Shown: positions 7,990-17,077, counted from the stretch's first letter. The stretch: DNA of 64,000 bases from Allobogoriella alba (GCF_042665525.1 NZ_JBHTCQ010000001.1:1860001-1924000), one strand, 5' to 3'. The notes: generated by a model from the sequence alone, not told the origin. Program-made: numbers and translations.

Positions 7990-9687
7990 CTACAGGCCGA
8001 GGTCGGCGAGGACCGGCAGCTTCTCGCGCACGACGGCCCGCGCGTCGGCCGCAGACTCCGCGTCGACGGCGAGCCGCGACACCGACCGGCAGGTCGCCAG
8101 GTCAGTCGCGGCCAGTACGGCGGCGACGTCCCCGAGCGCGCGCGGGGTCATCGACAGGGACGTCACTCCCAGGCCCACGAGCACGACGGCGAGGGCCGGG
8201 TCGGCCGCCGCCTCGCCGCACACCCCGACGGGGCGCGACTGCTGGGCGCCGCCCAGGCACGTCGCCTCCACCAGCCGCAGCACCGCGGGCTGCCACGGGT
8301 CGGAGAGCTCGGCGAGCGAGCCCAGCACCCGGTCGGCGGCCATGGCGTACTGGGTGAGGTCGTTCGTGCCGATGGAGGCGAAGTCCGCGCGGGCCAGGAT
8401 CGGCCCGGCCAGCAGCGCCGCGCTCGGCACCTCGACCATGACGCCGGCCGTTCCCAGGCCGTGCCGGCCGCATGCCGCGACGAACTCCTCCGTCTCGGCG
8501 ACGGTCGCCACCATGGGAGCCATGACCCAGACCTCCGCACCGGCCTCGCCTGCGGCGCGGGCGATGGCCGAGAGCTGGTTCTCCAGCACCTCCGGGGCGC
8601 GCCGGGCGGTGCGCAGCCCGCGCACACCCAGGGCCGGGTTGGCCTCCTCGGCATCGGTGACGAACGGCAGCGGCTTGTCGGCCCCGGCGTCGAGCGTCCG
8701 CACCACGACCTTCTTGCCCGGGAACTGCTCCAGGACGCTGCGGTAGGCGGCGGCCTGCTCCTCGACCGAGGGCTCCTCCGTGCGGTCCAGGAAGCAGAAC
8801 TCGGTGCGGAACAGGCCCACCCCCTGGGCGCCGGACTCGGCGGCGACGCGGGCGCCGGCCGGATCACCGACATTGGCCAGCAGCTCGATCTCCTGCCCGT
8901 CGGCCGTGCGGCCGTGGCCGTCGAACGTCCGCGACGCGGCGGCGGAGGTACGGGCCGCGGCGACCGCCTCGGGGCTCGGGTCGGTCTCGACGGTGCCCGC
9001 TCCGCCGTCGACCAGGACCTCGGTGCCGTCGGTGAGCCTGGTGGTGGCGCCCTCGACGCCGACCACAGCGGGGATGCCGAGGGAGCGGGCGAGGATCGCC
9101 GTGTGGGAGGTGGGACCGCCCTCGACCGTGACGATCGCGCGGACCCGACCGGGGTCCAGCAACGCGGTGTCCGCGGGCGCCAGGTCCACCGCGACCAGGA
9201 CGTACGGGTCGCGGCGCTGCGGGACTCCCGGCATGGGTGCGCCGGTGAGCTGCGCGATGAGCCGGTTGCGCACGTCGGCGACGTCGCGGGCACGCTCGGC
9301 CATGTAGCCACCGAGGTCGGCAAGCTGCTCGGCGACCGCGCCGGCGGCCTGCCACACGGCGCGGGGGCCGGGCAGTCGCTCGCCACGCACCAGCTCCACG
9401 GCCCCGCCCACGAGCGTGGGGTCGGCGGCCATCTGCGCCGTCGTCTCCAGCAGCTCGCGCCGTTCGCCCTCGACGGTGCCGGCGGCGTCCTCGAGGGCGG
9501 CGGCGACCGCCTCGGCGGCGGCGGTGACGCGGGCGGCCTCGTCCTCGACCTGGTCCTGCGGGACCAGCGGGTAGGACGGCGGCTCACCCGCCGGGGGCCG
9601 GACCTGCGCGACCGGGCCGGCGGCCCGTCCAGGGCTCACCCCGACGCCGCGCAGGAGCTCCTCGGACGATGCGGCGCTGCTGCTCAT
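7990..9687 (-). CDS. ptsI: PTS enzyme I, phosphoenolpyruvate-protein phosphotransferase
   Basis: A 565-residue cytosolic enzyme that takes phosphate from phosphoenolpyruvate and passes it to HPr. The phospho-acceptor His195 lies in GGPTSHTAILARSLGIPAVV (190-209). The C-terminal PEP-binding barrel shows LFRTEFCFLDR, TLDAGADKPLPF and the conserved Cys in GVCGEAAADP. The ATG at 9687 follows a GGAGGAG site; an upstream in-frame ATG adds 11 poor residues. It is divergent from a PTS EIIB-malQ-EIIA-HAD operon. Neither HPr nor an EIIC permease lies in this window, so the chain must be completed by genes elsewhere. Confidence 0.96.
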   Translation of the reverse strand: MSSSAASSEELLRGVGVSPGRAAGPVAQVRPPAGEPPSYPLVPQDQVEDEAARVTAAAEAVAAALEDAAGTVEGERRELLETTAQMAADPTLVGGAVELVRGERLPGPRAVWQAAGAVAEQLADLGGYMAERARDVADVRNRLIAQLTGAPMPGVPQRRDPYVLVAVDLAPADTALLDPGRVRAIVTVEGGPTSHTAILARSLGIPAVVGVEGATTRLTDGTEVLVDGGAGTVETDPSPEAVAAARTSAAASRTFDGHGRTADGQEIELLANVGDPAGARVAAESGAQGVGLFRTEFCFLDRTEEPSVEEQAAAYRSVLEQFPGKKVVVRTLDAGADKPLPFVTDAEEANPALGVRGLRTARRAPEVLENQLSAIARAAGEAGAEVWVMAPMVATVAETEEFVAACGRHGLGTAGVMVEVPSAALLAGPILARADFASIGTNDLTQYAMAADRVLGSLAELSDPWQPAVLRLVEATCLGGAQQSRPVGVCGEAAADPALAVVLVGLGVTSLSMTPRALGDVAAVLAATDLATCRSVSRLAVDAESAADARAVVREKLPVLADLGL

Positions 9688-9803
9688 AGGTCTCCTCCTC
9701 CCGGTGGCTGCCTGCATCATGCCGTGCCGTCACCGCTGCGCACAGACAGATCCACCTCCGCGCGGCGGCCGTGTCCGTGCAGGTGGGCGCACCCGGACGC
9801 GGG

Positions 9804-9809
9804 TAGGCT
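9804..9809 (+). promoter_or_regulatory. Candidate -10 box for the EIIB-malQ-EIIA operon
   Basis: TAGGCT fits the actinobacterial TANNNT -10 pattern and stands about 70 bp before the EIIB start, in the 190-bp divergent gap with ptsI. No convincing -35 is visible, so this is a weak call. Confidence 0.3.
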
Positions 9810-9877
9810 CGTGCCAGGCCGTGCGTCGCGGGTCCCGCGGTGCCCGGCGGATCCTGACGTGCCGATGGAGGAGTCAC

Positions 9878-10108
9878 ATGAGCAAGGCCGAAGACATCCT
9901 GTCCGCCCTGGGAGGCGCGCCCAACGTCGTGGTCGTCGAGCCGTGCATCACCCGGTTGCGGGTGGAGGTCAAGGACCCGGCCGTGGTCGGGGAGAACGAC
10001 CTCAAGGCCAACGGTGCGTTCGGCGTGGTCCGCACCGGCCACGTCGTGCAGATCGTCGTGGGCCCCGAGGCGGACGACCTCGCCGAGGAGATCTCCACGC
10101 TGCTGTGA
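9878..10108 (+). CDS. PTS glucose-family EIIB subunit (free-standing)
   Basis: A 76-residue single-domain EIIB of the glucose/GlcNAc family, which receives phosphate from EIIA and hands it to sugar in the EIIC channel. The phosphorylated Cys23 is in VVEPCITRLRVEVKD. The rest matches the EIIB fold (LKANGAFGVVRTGHVVQIVVG). In most bacteria this domain is fused to EIIC; here it is alone and no EIIC lies nearby. The ATG at 9878 follows GGAGGAG. Its stop overlaps the malQ start as GTGA, so translation of the two is coupled. Confidence 0.93.
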   Translation: MSKAEDILSALGGAPNVVVVEPCITRLRVEVKDPAVVGENDLKANGAFGVVRTGHVVQIVVGPEADDLAEEISTLL

Positions 10109-12273
10109 GCACGCCGCCGACCGCGGGCGACGCGACGCTCCCGCCCGAGCTGTGCCGCCTCGCGGACATCCATGGCGTCGCGACCGAGTTCTGGGACTGG
10201 TCGGGCCGGCGGCGTGAGGTGTCCGTCGCCACGATCCGGGCGGTCCTGTCCGCGCTCGGGGTGCCGGCGGACGACGACGAGGAGGTCGCGGCCGGGCTCG
10301 AGGACGCGGAGGTCGCGCCGTGGCGGCGCGTCCTGCCGGCCTGCGTCGTCGTGCGGGAAGGGAGCTCGCGGGAGGTCGCCGCGCACGTGCCGGACGGCTC
10401 CGCCGTCGCCGTGGCCGTCGAGCTCGAGGACGGCGGGACGGTGGAGCTGGAGCAGCGTGAGGACCTCACCCCGCCGCTCGAGGTCGACGGCGTGCGCACC
10501 GGCCGTGCCACGTTCGTCCTGCCTGCGGACCTGCCTGTCGGCTGGCACGAGCTGGTCGCTCGGGTGCACGGCGCGGACGACGAGTCGCAGGTCCGGGCGC
10601 CGCTCGCGGTGACGCCGGAGCGGCTGCCGGAGCCGCGCCTGGGCACCGCCCGCGGCTGGGGCGTGATGGCCCAGCTGTACTCGGTGCGGTCGGCGGCGTC
10701 GTGGGGGATCGGCGACCTCGCGGACCTCACCGAGCTCACCGGACTGTTCGGCGACCTGGGGGCCGACTTCCTCCTGGTGAACCCGCTGCACGCGGCGGAG
10801 CCGGTCGGCCACATGACCCCCTCGCCCTACCTGCCGGCGACCCGTCGGTTCGTCAACCCGATCTACGTCCGGCCCGAGGAGATCCGCGAGGCGGCGTACC
10901 TCACCGGGCCGCAGCGTGCGCTGGTGGACTGGGCGGCCGAGGAGGTGCGTGCCGCCAACACCGTCAACGCGCCGATCGACCGCGACGCCGTCTGGGCGGC
11001 GAAGCGCGAGGCGCTCGGCGTCATCCACGCCGCGCCTCGGAGCCGGTCCCGGCAGCGGGCGCTGGAGCGCTTCCGCGCCGAGGAGGGCCAGGGGCTGGAG
11101 GACTTCGCGCTCTGGTGTGCGCTGAAGGAGCGGTACGCCGACCGGCCCTGGCCCCGCGAGCTCCAGGACATCCGCTCGCCGCACATCGCCCGTGCCCGGC
11201 GCGAGCTGGCGGAGCGGATCGACTTCTACGTGTGGCTGCAGTGGGTCGCCGACTCCCAGCTCGCCGAGGCGCAGCGGCAGGCGAAGACCTCGGGCATGGG
11301 CCTGGGCGTCATGCACGACCTCGCCGTCGGCGTCCACCCGGACAGTGCCGACACGTGGACCGCGCCGGAGGCCTTCGCGCACGGCATCGGCGTCGGCGCA
11401 CCGCCGGACATGTACAACCAGCAGGGCCAGAACTGGAGCCAGCCGCCCTGGCGCCCGGCCGCCCTGGAGTCCTCCGCGTACGCGCCGCTGCGGGAGATGG
11501 TCCGCACCGTGCTGCGGCACGCCGGCGCGGTCCGTATCGACCACATCATGGGGCTGTTCCGGCTCTGGTGGATCCCCGCGGGCATGGGCGCGGACGAAGG
11601 CACCTACGTGCGCTACGACCACGAGGCGATGGTCGGCGTCCTGCTGCTCGAGGCCGCGCGGGCAGGTGCGACCGTCATCGGCGAGGACCTCGGCACGGTC
11701 GAGCCCTGGGTGCGGGAGTACCTGGCCGAGCGCGGGGTGCTCGGCACCTCGGTGCTGTGGTTCGAGAAGGACGACGACGGATGGCCCCGACGACCGGAGG
11801 ACCTCCGTCACGACGTGCTCGCCACGGTCGGCACGCACGACCTGCCGCCGGCGGCCGGCTACCTGGCGGAGGAGCACGTGGACCTGCGACGCCGGCTCGG
11901 GCTGCTGTCCCAGCCGGTCGAGGAGGTCCGCGCGGAGGCACGGCTGGAGCGGGAACGGCTGGTGGCCCGGCTCCGGGAGGCTGGGCTCCTCCCGGAGGAC
12001 CACACCGAGCGAGAGCTCGTCGAGGCCCTGCACGCCTATGTGGTGGGCAGCCCGGCGGTCCTGGTCGGTGTCTCGCTGACCGACGGCGTCGGGGAGCGCC
12101 GCGCGCAGAACCAGCCGGGCACGGACACCGAGTACCCGAACTGGAAGCTCCCGCTCGCCGACGGCGCCGAGCAGGTCGTGATGGTGGAGGACCTGCCGGG
12201 CTCGGTTCGGCTCGACTCGCTCGTCACGGCCGTACGCCGGGCGCTGGGCGCGGACGACCGGCTGGCGTCCTGA
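10105..12273 (+). CDS. malQ: 4-alpha-glucanotransferase (amylomaltase)
   Basis: A 722-residue GH77 enzyme that moves maltodextrin segments between chains in the cytoplasm. The N-terminal 170 residues are the MalQ N-domain found in actinobacterial and enteric forms. The barrel carries the nucleophile Asp479 in RIDHIMGLFRLWW, the acid/base Glu527 in GEDLGTV and the transition-state Asp in GTHDLPP. GTG 10105 is the start because it makes a GTGA overlap with the EIIB stop. Being placed between free EIIB and EIIA subunits is unusual and suggests joint control of maltodextrin turnover and PTS sugar uptake. Confidence 0.95.
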   Translation: MSTPPTAGDATLPPELCRLADIHGVATEFWDWSGRRREVSVATIRAVLSALGVPADDDEEVAAGLEDAEVAPWRRVLPACVVVREGSSREVAAHVPDGSAVAVAVELEDGGTVELEQREDLTPPLEVDGVRTGRATFVLPADLPVGWHELVARVHGADDESQVRAPLAVTPERLPEPRLGTARGWGVMAQLYSVRSAASWGIGDLADLTELTGLFGDLGADFLLVNPLHAAEPVGHMTPSPYLPATRRFVNPIYVRPEEIREAAYLTGPQRALVDWAAEEVRAANTVNAPIDRDAVWAAKREALGVIHAAPRSRSRQRALERFRAEEGQGLEDFALWCALKERYADRPWPRELQDIRSPHIARARRELAERIDFYVWLQWVADSQLAEAQRQAKTSGMGLGVMHDLAVGVHPDSADTWTAPEAFAHGIGVGAPPDMYNQQGQNWSQPPWRPAALESSAYAPLREMVRTVLRHAGAVRIDHIMGLFRLWWIPAGMGADEGTYVRYDHEAMVGVLLLEAARAGATVIGEDLGTVEPWVREYLAERGVLGTSVLWFEKDDDGWPRRPEDLRHDVLATVGTHDLPPAAGYLAEEHVDLRRRLGLLSQPVEEVRAEARLERERLVARLREAGLLPEDHTERELVEALHAYVVGSPAVLVGVSLTDGVGERRAQNQPGTDTEYPNWKLPLADGAEQVVMVEDLPGSVRLDSLVTAVRRALGADDRLAS

Positions 12274-12290
12274 ACGCGGAGGAGGCGTCC

Positions 12291-12764
12291 ATGACGACCG
12301 CCGAGCAGAGCCTCGTGGTCCTGGCTCCGGTGGCCGGCACGGTCAGGGCCCTGGCCGACGTGCCGGACCCGGTCTTCGCGGAGGCGATGGTGGGGCCCGG
12401 GATCGCCGTCGACCCGGGGACGGTGGAGCGCGCCGAGGTCCGTGCGCCGGTGAGCGGGGTGCTCGTGAAGATGCATCCGCACGCCTTCGCGCTCGTGGGC
12501 GCGGGAGGTCGTGGCGTCTTGGTCCACCTCGGAATCGACACGGTCCAGCTCGCCGGCGCGGGGTTCACGCTGCACGCCGCCGAGAAGGACGCGGTGGAGG
12601 CCGGGCAGCTGCTCGTGACCTTCTCCCCGGCGCAGGTCGCCGCCGGCGGCCGCTCGCCGATCACACCCGTGATCGCGCTCGACACCGTTGCCGACTCACT
12701 GACGCTCGCCGTCGAGACCGGGCAGGAGGTGCTCCCCGGCGAGGAGCTGTTCTCATGGACGTGA
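12291..12764 (+). CDS. PTS glucose-family EIIA subunit (Crr-like)
   Basis: A 157-residue single-domain EIIA that carries phosphate from HPr to EIIB. The phosphorylated His is in GVLVHLGIDTVQL, the partner His in MHPHAFALVG, as in E. coli Crr His90 and His75. The domain runs from VLAPVAGTV to GEELFSW with normal length. A GGAGGAGG site (12278-12285) gives a clear ATG at 12291, 18 bp after malQ. Its stop overlaps the next gene by 10 bases. In the model species, EIIA also reports sugar status to regulators; whether this one does cannot be seen. Confidence 0.94.
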   Translation: MTTAEQSLVVLAPVAGTVRALADVPDPVFAEAMVGPGIAVDPGTVERAEVRAPVSGVLVKMHPHAFALVGAGGRGVLVHLGIDTVQLAGAGFTLHAAEKDAVEAGQLLVTFSPAQVAAGGRSPITPVIALDTVADSLTLAVETGQEVLPGEELFSWT

Positions 12765-13465
12765 CGGACCGCGTGACGGCGGCCCTCGGCGCCCCGGGTT
12801 CCGGGGTGCTGCTGGATCTCGACGGGACCTTGGTGGACTCCGAGCCGACCCACCGTGCCGCCTTCGACACGTACTTCTCCCGGCGCGGCTGGGAGATGAC
12901 CGACGAGCTCTACCTGCGGTTCGTCGGGCGCCGCGGCCTGGAGGTGCTGGCCGAGCTGGACGGTCCGTGGCGGGAGGAGGACCCGCAGACGGTGCTGCGG
13001 GGTCTCGTCGAGTGCGTGGACCGCGAGGCCGTCCCGCCGCTGCCCGTGCCGGGGGCCGCCGCGGCGATCGCGGCGTGGCGCGACGCCGGGGTGCCGGTCG
13101 CCGTCGTCACCTCGGCCTGGCGGGACTGGGCCGTCGAGGCGCTCGGCCTGCTCGGCGTCGCCGAGCTCGGGCTGCCCATGGTGACGTGGGAGACGGTGAC
13201 CACCGGCAAGCCGGCGCCGGAGCCGTACCGGCGGGGCGCCGAGCTGCTGGGCCTGGACCCTGCCGGTTGCGTCGCGTTCGAGGACAGCCCGGCCGGCCTC
13301 ACGGCGGCCGTGGCGGCGGGGGTGGGCCTCGCCGTCGGCGTGACGACGACGCACCCCGCCGAGGCCCTGCTCGCCGCCGGTGCGGACGGCACCCTGCCGG
13401 ATCTGACGTCGCTGGTGGGCGGCCCGGGGCTGCGTAGTGGCGAACGACGCACCTCCGGGCCCTGA
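12755..13465 (+). CDS. HAD-superfamily phosphatase, beta-phosphoglucomutase-like subgroup
   Basis: A 236-residue HAD hydrolase. Motif I is LLDLDGTLVDSEP with the nucleophile Asp and the acid Asp two residues on; motif II is the Ser in VVTSAWRDWA; motif III is the Lys in TTGKPAPEPYRRG; motif IV is the Asp in AFEDSPAGLTAA. An alpha-helical cap sits between motifs I and II, as in phosphatases of sugar phosphates and beta-phosphoglucomutase. It starts inside EIIA (10-base overlap), so it belongs to the PTS-malQ operon and probably acts on a sugar phosphate made there. The exact substrate is unknown. Confidence 0.88.
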   Translation: MDVTDRVTAALGAPGSGVLLDLDGTLVDSEPTHRAAFDTYFSRRGWEMTDELYLRFVGRRGLEVLAELDGPWREEDPQTVLRGLVECVDREAVPPLPVPGAAAAIAAWRDAGVPVAVVTSAWRDWAVEALGLLGVAELGLPMVTWETVTTGKPAPEPYRRGAELLGLDPAGCVAFEDSPAGLTAAVAAGVGLAVGVTTTHPAEALLAAGADGTLPDLTSLVGGPGLRSGERRTSGP

Positions 13466-13491
13466 CCCGGCGAGCCGGGCGCGCCTACCAT
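13462..13491 (+). promoter_or_regulatory. Candidate leaderless promoter of rlmN
   Basis: CTGACC (13462-13467) and TACCAT (13486-13491) are separated by 18 nt. The -10 ends 6 nt before GTG 13498, so transcription would begin at or next to the start codon. There is no Shine-Dalgarno sequence at this start, which supports a leaderless mRNA. Confidence 0.55.
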
Positions 13492-13497
13492 GGGCCG

Positions 13498-14721
13498 GTG
13501 CCTCCCCAGACTCCTGCCACCGGCCCGACCTCTGCCGCCGACACGCGGCCGCAGGTCCGGCCCGCCACCGAGGGCTGGGAGCAGAAGGTCGGCTCGGACG
13601 GACGCCCGCTGCTGCAGTTCGCCTCGCCGCGGCGCGGCAGACCGCCCGTGCACTGGGCCGACCTGAGGGTCGAGGACCGGGCCCCCAAGGTCGTGGAGCT
13701 CGGGCTGCCGCGGTTCCGGGCCGCGCAGCTGAGCACCCACTACTTCGTGCATCACACCGCGGAGCCGGCCGAGATGACCGATCTGCCGGCCGCCGGGCGT
13801 GAGGAGCTCGTGAGGGCGCTGATGCCGCCGCTGCTGACCGAGGTGCGCCGCCTGACCACCGACGACGGTGCCACCATCAAGTTCCTCTGGAAGCTGCACG
13901 ACGGGGCTCTCGTGGAGTCCGTGCTCATGCGGTACCCCGGTCGGGTGACGCTGTGCGTGTCCTCGCAGGCCGGCTGCGGCATGAACTGCCCGTTCTGCGC
14001 CACCGGCCAGAACGGGCTGACGCGCAACATGTCGACGGCTGAGATCGTCGACCAGGTGGTGGCGGCCAACCGCGCGCTCGCACGCGGCGAGCTGGGCGGG
14101 AAGTCGCGTGATGACAGCACGCCGGACCGGGTCTCCAACATCGTCTTCATGGGGATGGGCGAGCCGCTCGCCAACTACAAGCGGGTGATCGAGTCCGTCC
14201 GGTCCATGGTGGCGGAGCGGCCGCACGGACTGGGCATGTCGGCACGCGGCATCACGGTCTCGACGGTCGGGCTCGTGCCTGCGATCGACAAGCTCGCGGC
14301 CGAGGGCATCCCCGTGACGTTCGCGCTCTCCCTGCACGCGCCCGACGACGAGCTGCGGGACGAGCTCATCCCGGTCAACTCGCGCTGGAAGGTGGATGAG
14401 GCGCTCGACTCGGCGCGGCGCTACTTCGAGGCGACCGGCCGACGGGTCTCGATCGAGTACGCCCTCATCAAGGACATGAACGACCACGCGTGGCGTGCGG
14501 ACCTGCTGGCGAGCAAGCTCAACGCGCGGGGTCGCGGCTGGGTGCACGTCAACCCGATCCCGCTGAACCCGACGCCCGGCTCGATCTGGACGGCGTCGGA
14601 GCCGGACGTGACGCGCGAGTTCGTGCGGCGCCTCAACGACGCCGGGGTCCCGACGACGCTCCGGGACACGCGCGGTAAGGAGATCGACGGCGCCTGCGGG
14701 CAGCTCGCCGCTGCGGACTGA
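13498..14721 (+). CDS. rlmN: 23S rRNA (A2503-C2)/tRNA (A37-C2) methyltransferase
   Basis: A 407-residue radical-SAM methyltransferase that methylates C2 of A2503 in 23S rRNA, and in some bacteria A37 of tRNA. The iron-sulphur cluster motif CGMNCPFC holds Cys160, Cys164 and Cys167. The S-adenosylmethionine-binding segment NIVFMGMGEPLANY follows, and the methyl-carrying Cys400 is in DGACGQL near the C-terminus. Residues 1-45 are a variable extension. The start is GTG 13498, preceded by a -10 box rather than a ribosome binding site. It stands 32 bp after the HAD gene but probably has its own promoter. Confidence 0.96.
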   Translation: MPPQTPATGPTSAADTRPQVRPATEGWEQKVGSDGRPLLQFASPRRGRPPVHWADLRVEDRAPKVVELGLPRFRAAQLSTHYFVHHTAEPAEMTDLPAAGREELVRALMPPLLTEVRRLTTDDGATIKFLWKLHDGALVESVLMRYPGRVTLCVSSQAGCGMNCPFCATGQNGLTRNMSTAEIVDQVVAANRALARGELGGKSRDDSTPDRVSNIVFMGMGEPLANYKRVIESVRSMVAERPHGLGMSARGITVSTVGLVPAIDKLAAEGIPVTFALSLHAPDDELRDELIPVNSRWKVDEALDSARRYFEATGRRVSIEYALIKDMNDHAWRADLLASKLNARGRGWVHVNPIPLNPTPGSIWTASEPDVTREFVRRLNDAGVPTTLRDTRGKEIDGACGQLAAAD

Positions 14722-14991
14722 GGGCGGCGGCTGGGTACTGCGGCCCGGAGGACTCGACCTCGCCCGCGCCGTCCTCGATGGCTCGGGGGAGTCGTCGCCC
14801 ACGCTGCGGTCGCTTGCTGCGCTTGCCGCGCTTGGTCGTGCAGGCGTGACAACCGCCGGCTCTCGCCCGCTGGGACGCTGGTGCGGTGTCGTCGGACGGT
14901 GGCTCGGACGGTGGCGTCTCCCCAGGTGAGGGTGGGGTGACGGCATGTCCACAGGGGCGGGGGGTCGGATCGTGATGTCGGTGCCGGCTTC

Positions 14992-15012
14992 TAGTGTTGG
15001 ACGTATGTTCGA
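14992..15012 (+). promoter_or_regulatory. SOS-box-like sequence overlapping -10 box and start codon of the DUF222/HNH gene
   Basis: A -10 box TAGTGT (14992-14997) ends 7 nt before ATG 15005. Overlapping it is TTGGAC-GTAT-GTTCGA (14997-15012). The actinobacterial LexA site is TCGAAC-N4-GTTCGA; the right half matches 6 of 6 and the left 4 of 6 with the same spacing. The site covers the transcription start and the ATG. As I recall, M. tuberculosis REP13E12 (DUF222) genes are LexA-regulated, so repression of a damage-induced gene is plausible. Confidence 0.6.
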
Positions 15013-16843
15013 AGAGTTTGCGGAGTGGCTGCCGGAGGGTGGGGGTGCGGCGGCGGGGCCGCATGGGCCGGTCGGGCCCGCGGCTGGCGCGTCCTCAGCG
15101 ATCGGCTCTGCGGCGACTGGCGCTGCGCCGGCCGGCTCTGTAGCTGGCTCGGTGGCGGCTGGGTCTGCTGCGGCGGGGCCCGGCGGTGCCGATGAGGATG
15201 CCGCCACTACCGCGCCGAGCGACGTCAGGGCTGGCGAGGTCACGGACCCGGCGGTGGGGTTCTGCTCGCGGTTCGGGCTCACGGACGCCACAGCGTTGCG
15301 GTTGGAGGCGTTGCCCGGGGGCGCGGACCTGGCGGGGGTGCTGTTCGGTCTTCAGGTGGCCGAGTTGAGCGAGGCGGCGCTGGTGGAGGCGGTCGCGGGG
15401 TTCGAACGGCTCGCCTCGGCCGCCGCGGCGGGGCAGGCCCGCTGTGTCGGTGAGCTGATCGCGCGGCGCGGGGCGGGCTCGCGGGCCGCGGATGGGGTGG
15501 TCGATGAGGTCCGGGCCCGGCTGGGGCAGACCGGGGTGGCCGCGCAGGCCAAGGTCGACCTGGCCGAGTCGCTGCAGGACTACCCCGAGGTCGCCGACGC
15601 CCTGGCGGCCGGGACGGTGGATGCCCGCAAGGCCGGGGTGCTGGTGGACCGCCAGCCCGGCATCAGCCAGGCCGAGCACCGGGACTTGACGAAGGAGCTG
15701 CTGGCCGAGGCGGGTGAGAAGACCCCGACGTGGATCCGGGACCGGATCCGGCGGCACGCGTTGGCCACCGACCCCGACGCGGGTCGGCTGCGCCGCGAGC
15801 AGCAGTACGCCCGCAGGTGCGTGACGGTCGAGCCGTTGCCGGATGCGATGGCGAGGGTCTGTGCGTACCTGCGCGGGGATGACGCGCAGCGGGTCAAGAC
15901 CACCCTGGACGCCCTCGCCGATACCGCCCGCGCCCCCGGCGACACCCGCACCATGGACCAACGCCGCGCCGACACCTTCGTCGACCTCTTCACCGGTCCC
16001 GGCAACCATGACCGGCCCGGCGGACAGTCGCCCGTTCTCGGCGACACTGTCGCCGGCACTGCGGCCGCAGCGACGGCCGACGCCGTGACCAGCACGACGC
16101 GGTCGACGGCTGGTGATCCCGCGGCTCGTGCCGATGACGCGAGCCGGCAGCGCGGTGGCGGGTCTGGTGCCCAGGTGTACGTCACGATCGGGGCCGGGAC
16201 ACTGCTGGGACTGGACGATGAGCCCGGCAAGCTGGCCGGGCACGGCCCGATCCCGGCCGAGCTGGCCCGACGGCTCGCGGCCGACGCGACCTGGCGGGGG
16301 CTGTTCACGGACGCGACCGGTCAGTTCACCGCCCTGGGGACCCGGGCCTACCGGCCCGGCCTGGTCCTGGAACGGGCCGTGAAGGCCCGGCACGTGCGCT
16401 GCACCTTCCCCGGCTGCCGCCAGGCCGCGACCTATGCCGACCTGGACCACATCGACCCCTACGACCCCACCCGCGCACGAGACCAGCAGAGCGAACCACA
16501 GACCACCGAGACCAACCTCCACCCGCTGTGCCGGCGACACCACAACCTCAAGACCACCGGACACTGGACGGTCCACAGCGACGACGGCCCGGCGACCAAA
16601 CCCGGCCGCACCGGCGACACCGGCCGCACAAGCAAGACCGACGGCGGCCCCGGCACCAGCACCAGCACCAGCAACAGCGCGACCGGCGGCGCCGGTGCGT
16701 TGACCTGGCGCGCACCCACCGGCCACACCTACCGACATCGACCCGAACCCCCGCCCGGGACCGGACGAGCCAGCCCTCCAGACGAGCGCGACCTGCCCGA
16801 CGAGCCGCGACTGGAACTCGACCCCGACAACCCACCCTTCTGA
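15005..16843 (+). CDS. DUF222 domain protein with C-terminal HNH nuclease (REP13E12 family)
   Basis: A 612-residue protein of a family multiplied in actinobacterial genomes. Residues 10-80 are an Ala/Gly-rich low-complexity stretch. DUF222 spans about residues 90-390. The C-terminal HNH nuclease region has RCTFPGCRQAATYADLDHID, then NLHPLCRRHHNLK, giving the zinc Cys pairs and the catalytic Asp-His. A Thr/Gly/Ser-rich linker and an HTYRHRPEPPPG tail follow. ATG 15005 is chosen because it lies 7 nt after a -10 box; an ATG at 14945 would start upstream of that promoter. No inverted repeats or target duplications flank it, so mobility is not shown. The 283-bp gap before it holds nothing recognisable beyond this promoter. 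Confidence 0.88.
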   Translation: MFEEFAEWLPEGGGAAAGPHGPVGPAAGASSAIGSAATGAAPAGSVAGSVAAGSAAAGPGGADEDAATTAPSDVRAGEVTDPAVGFCSRFGLTDATALRLEALPGGADLAGVLFGLQVAELSEAALVEAVAGFERLASAAAAGQARCVGELIARRGAGSRAADGVVDEVRARLGQTGVAAQAKVDLAESLQDYPEVADALAAGTVDARKAGVLVDRQPGISQAEHRDLTKELLAEAGEKTPTWIRDRIRRHALATDPDAGRLRREQQYARRCVTVEPLPDAMARVCAYLRGDDAQRVKTTLDALADTARAPGDTRTMDQRRADTFVDLFTGPGNHDRPGGQSPVLGDTVAGTAAAATADAVTSTTRSTAGDPAARADDASRQRGGGSGAQVYVTIGAGTLLGLDDEPGKLAGHGPIPAELARRLAADATWRGLFTDATGQFTALGTRAYRPGLVLERAVKARHVRCTFPGCRQAATYADLDHIDPYDPTRARDQQSEPQTTETNLHPLCRRHHNLKTTGHWTVHSDDGPATKPGRTGDTGRTSKTDGGPGTSTSTSNSATGGAGALTWRAPTGHTYRHRPEPPPGTGRASPPDERDLPDEPRLELDPDNPPF

Positions 16844-16883
16844 CACTTGCACGGCCGCGCGCCAGGCCGGGCCAGCGCGGGTG

Positions 16884-16909
16884 GCCGGCGCGGTGCGGCG
16901 CGCGCCGGC
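16884..16909. terminator. Candidate hairpin between DUF222/HNH gene and pepN
   Basis: GCCGGCGC (16884-16891) pairs with GCGCCGGC (16902-16909) across a 10-nt loop in the 234-bp convergent gap. There is no T-run. The rest of the gap holds nothing I recognise. Confidence 0.4.
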
Positions 16910-17077
16910 GCGGCGGGGCAGTCGGCGCATCCTTCGATGGGCGCGGCCGGCTGAGTTCCGGGCCCTTGCGGATGGCTGCCTCGGTCTGCTGTGCGTCGTG
17001 TGCCGACGTTGCGACGCCTGACCGAGCGAGAGCGGCGCGTGTCCGCCTACAGGCGTCGCTCGCCGCCGCTCGTCGAT

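Noticed and set aside
14722..15004. Small gene in the rlmN-DUF222 gap
   Set aside because: Open frames here have atypical codon use and no homology features; only the promoter and SOS-like box are supported.
15005..16843. DUF222/HNH gene as an active mobile element or homing intron
   Set aside because: The family is dispersed in genomes, but no flanking inverted or direct repeats, intron structure or target duplication are visible.
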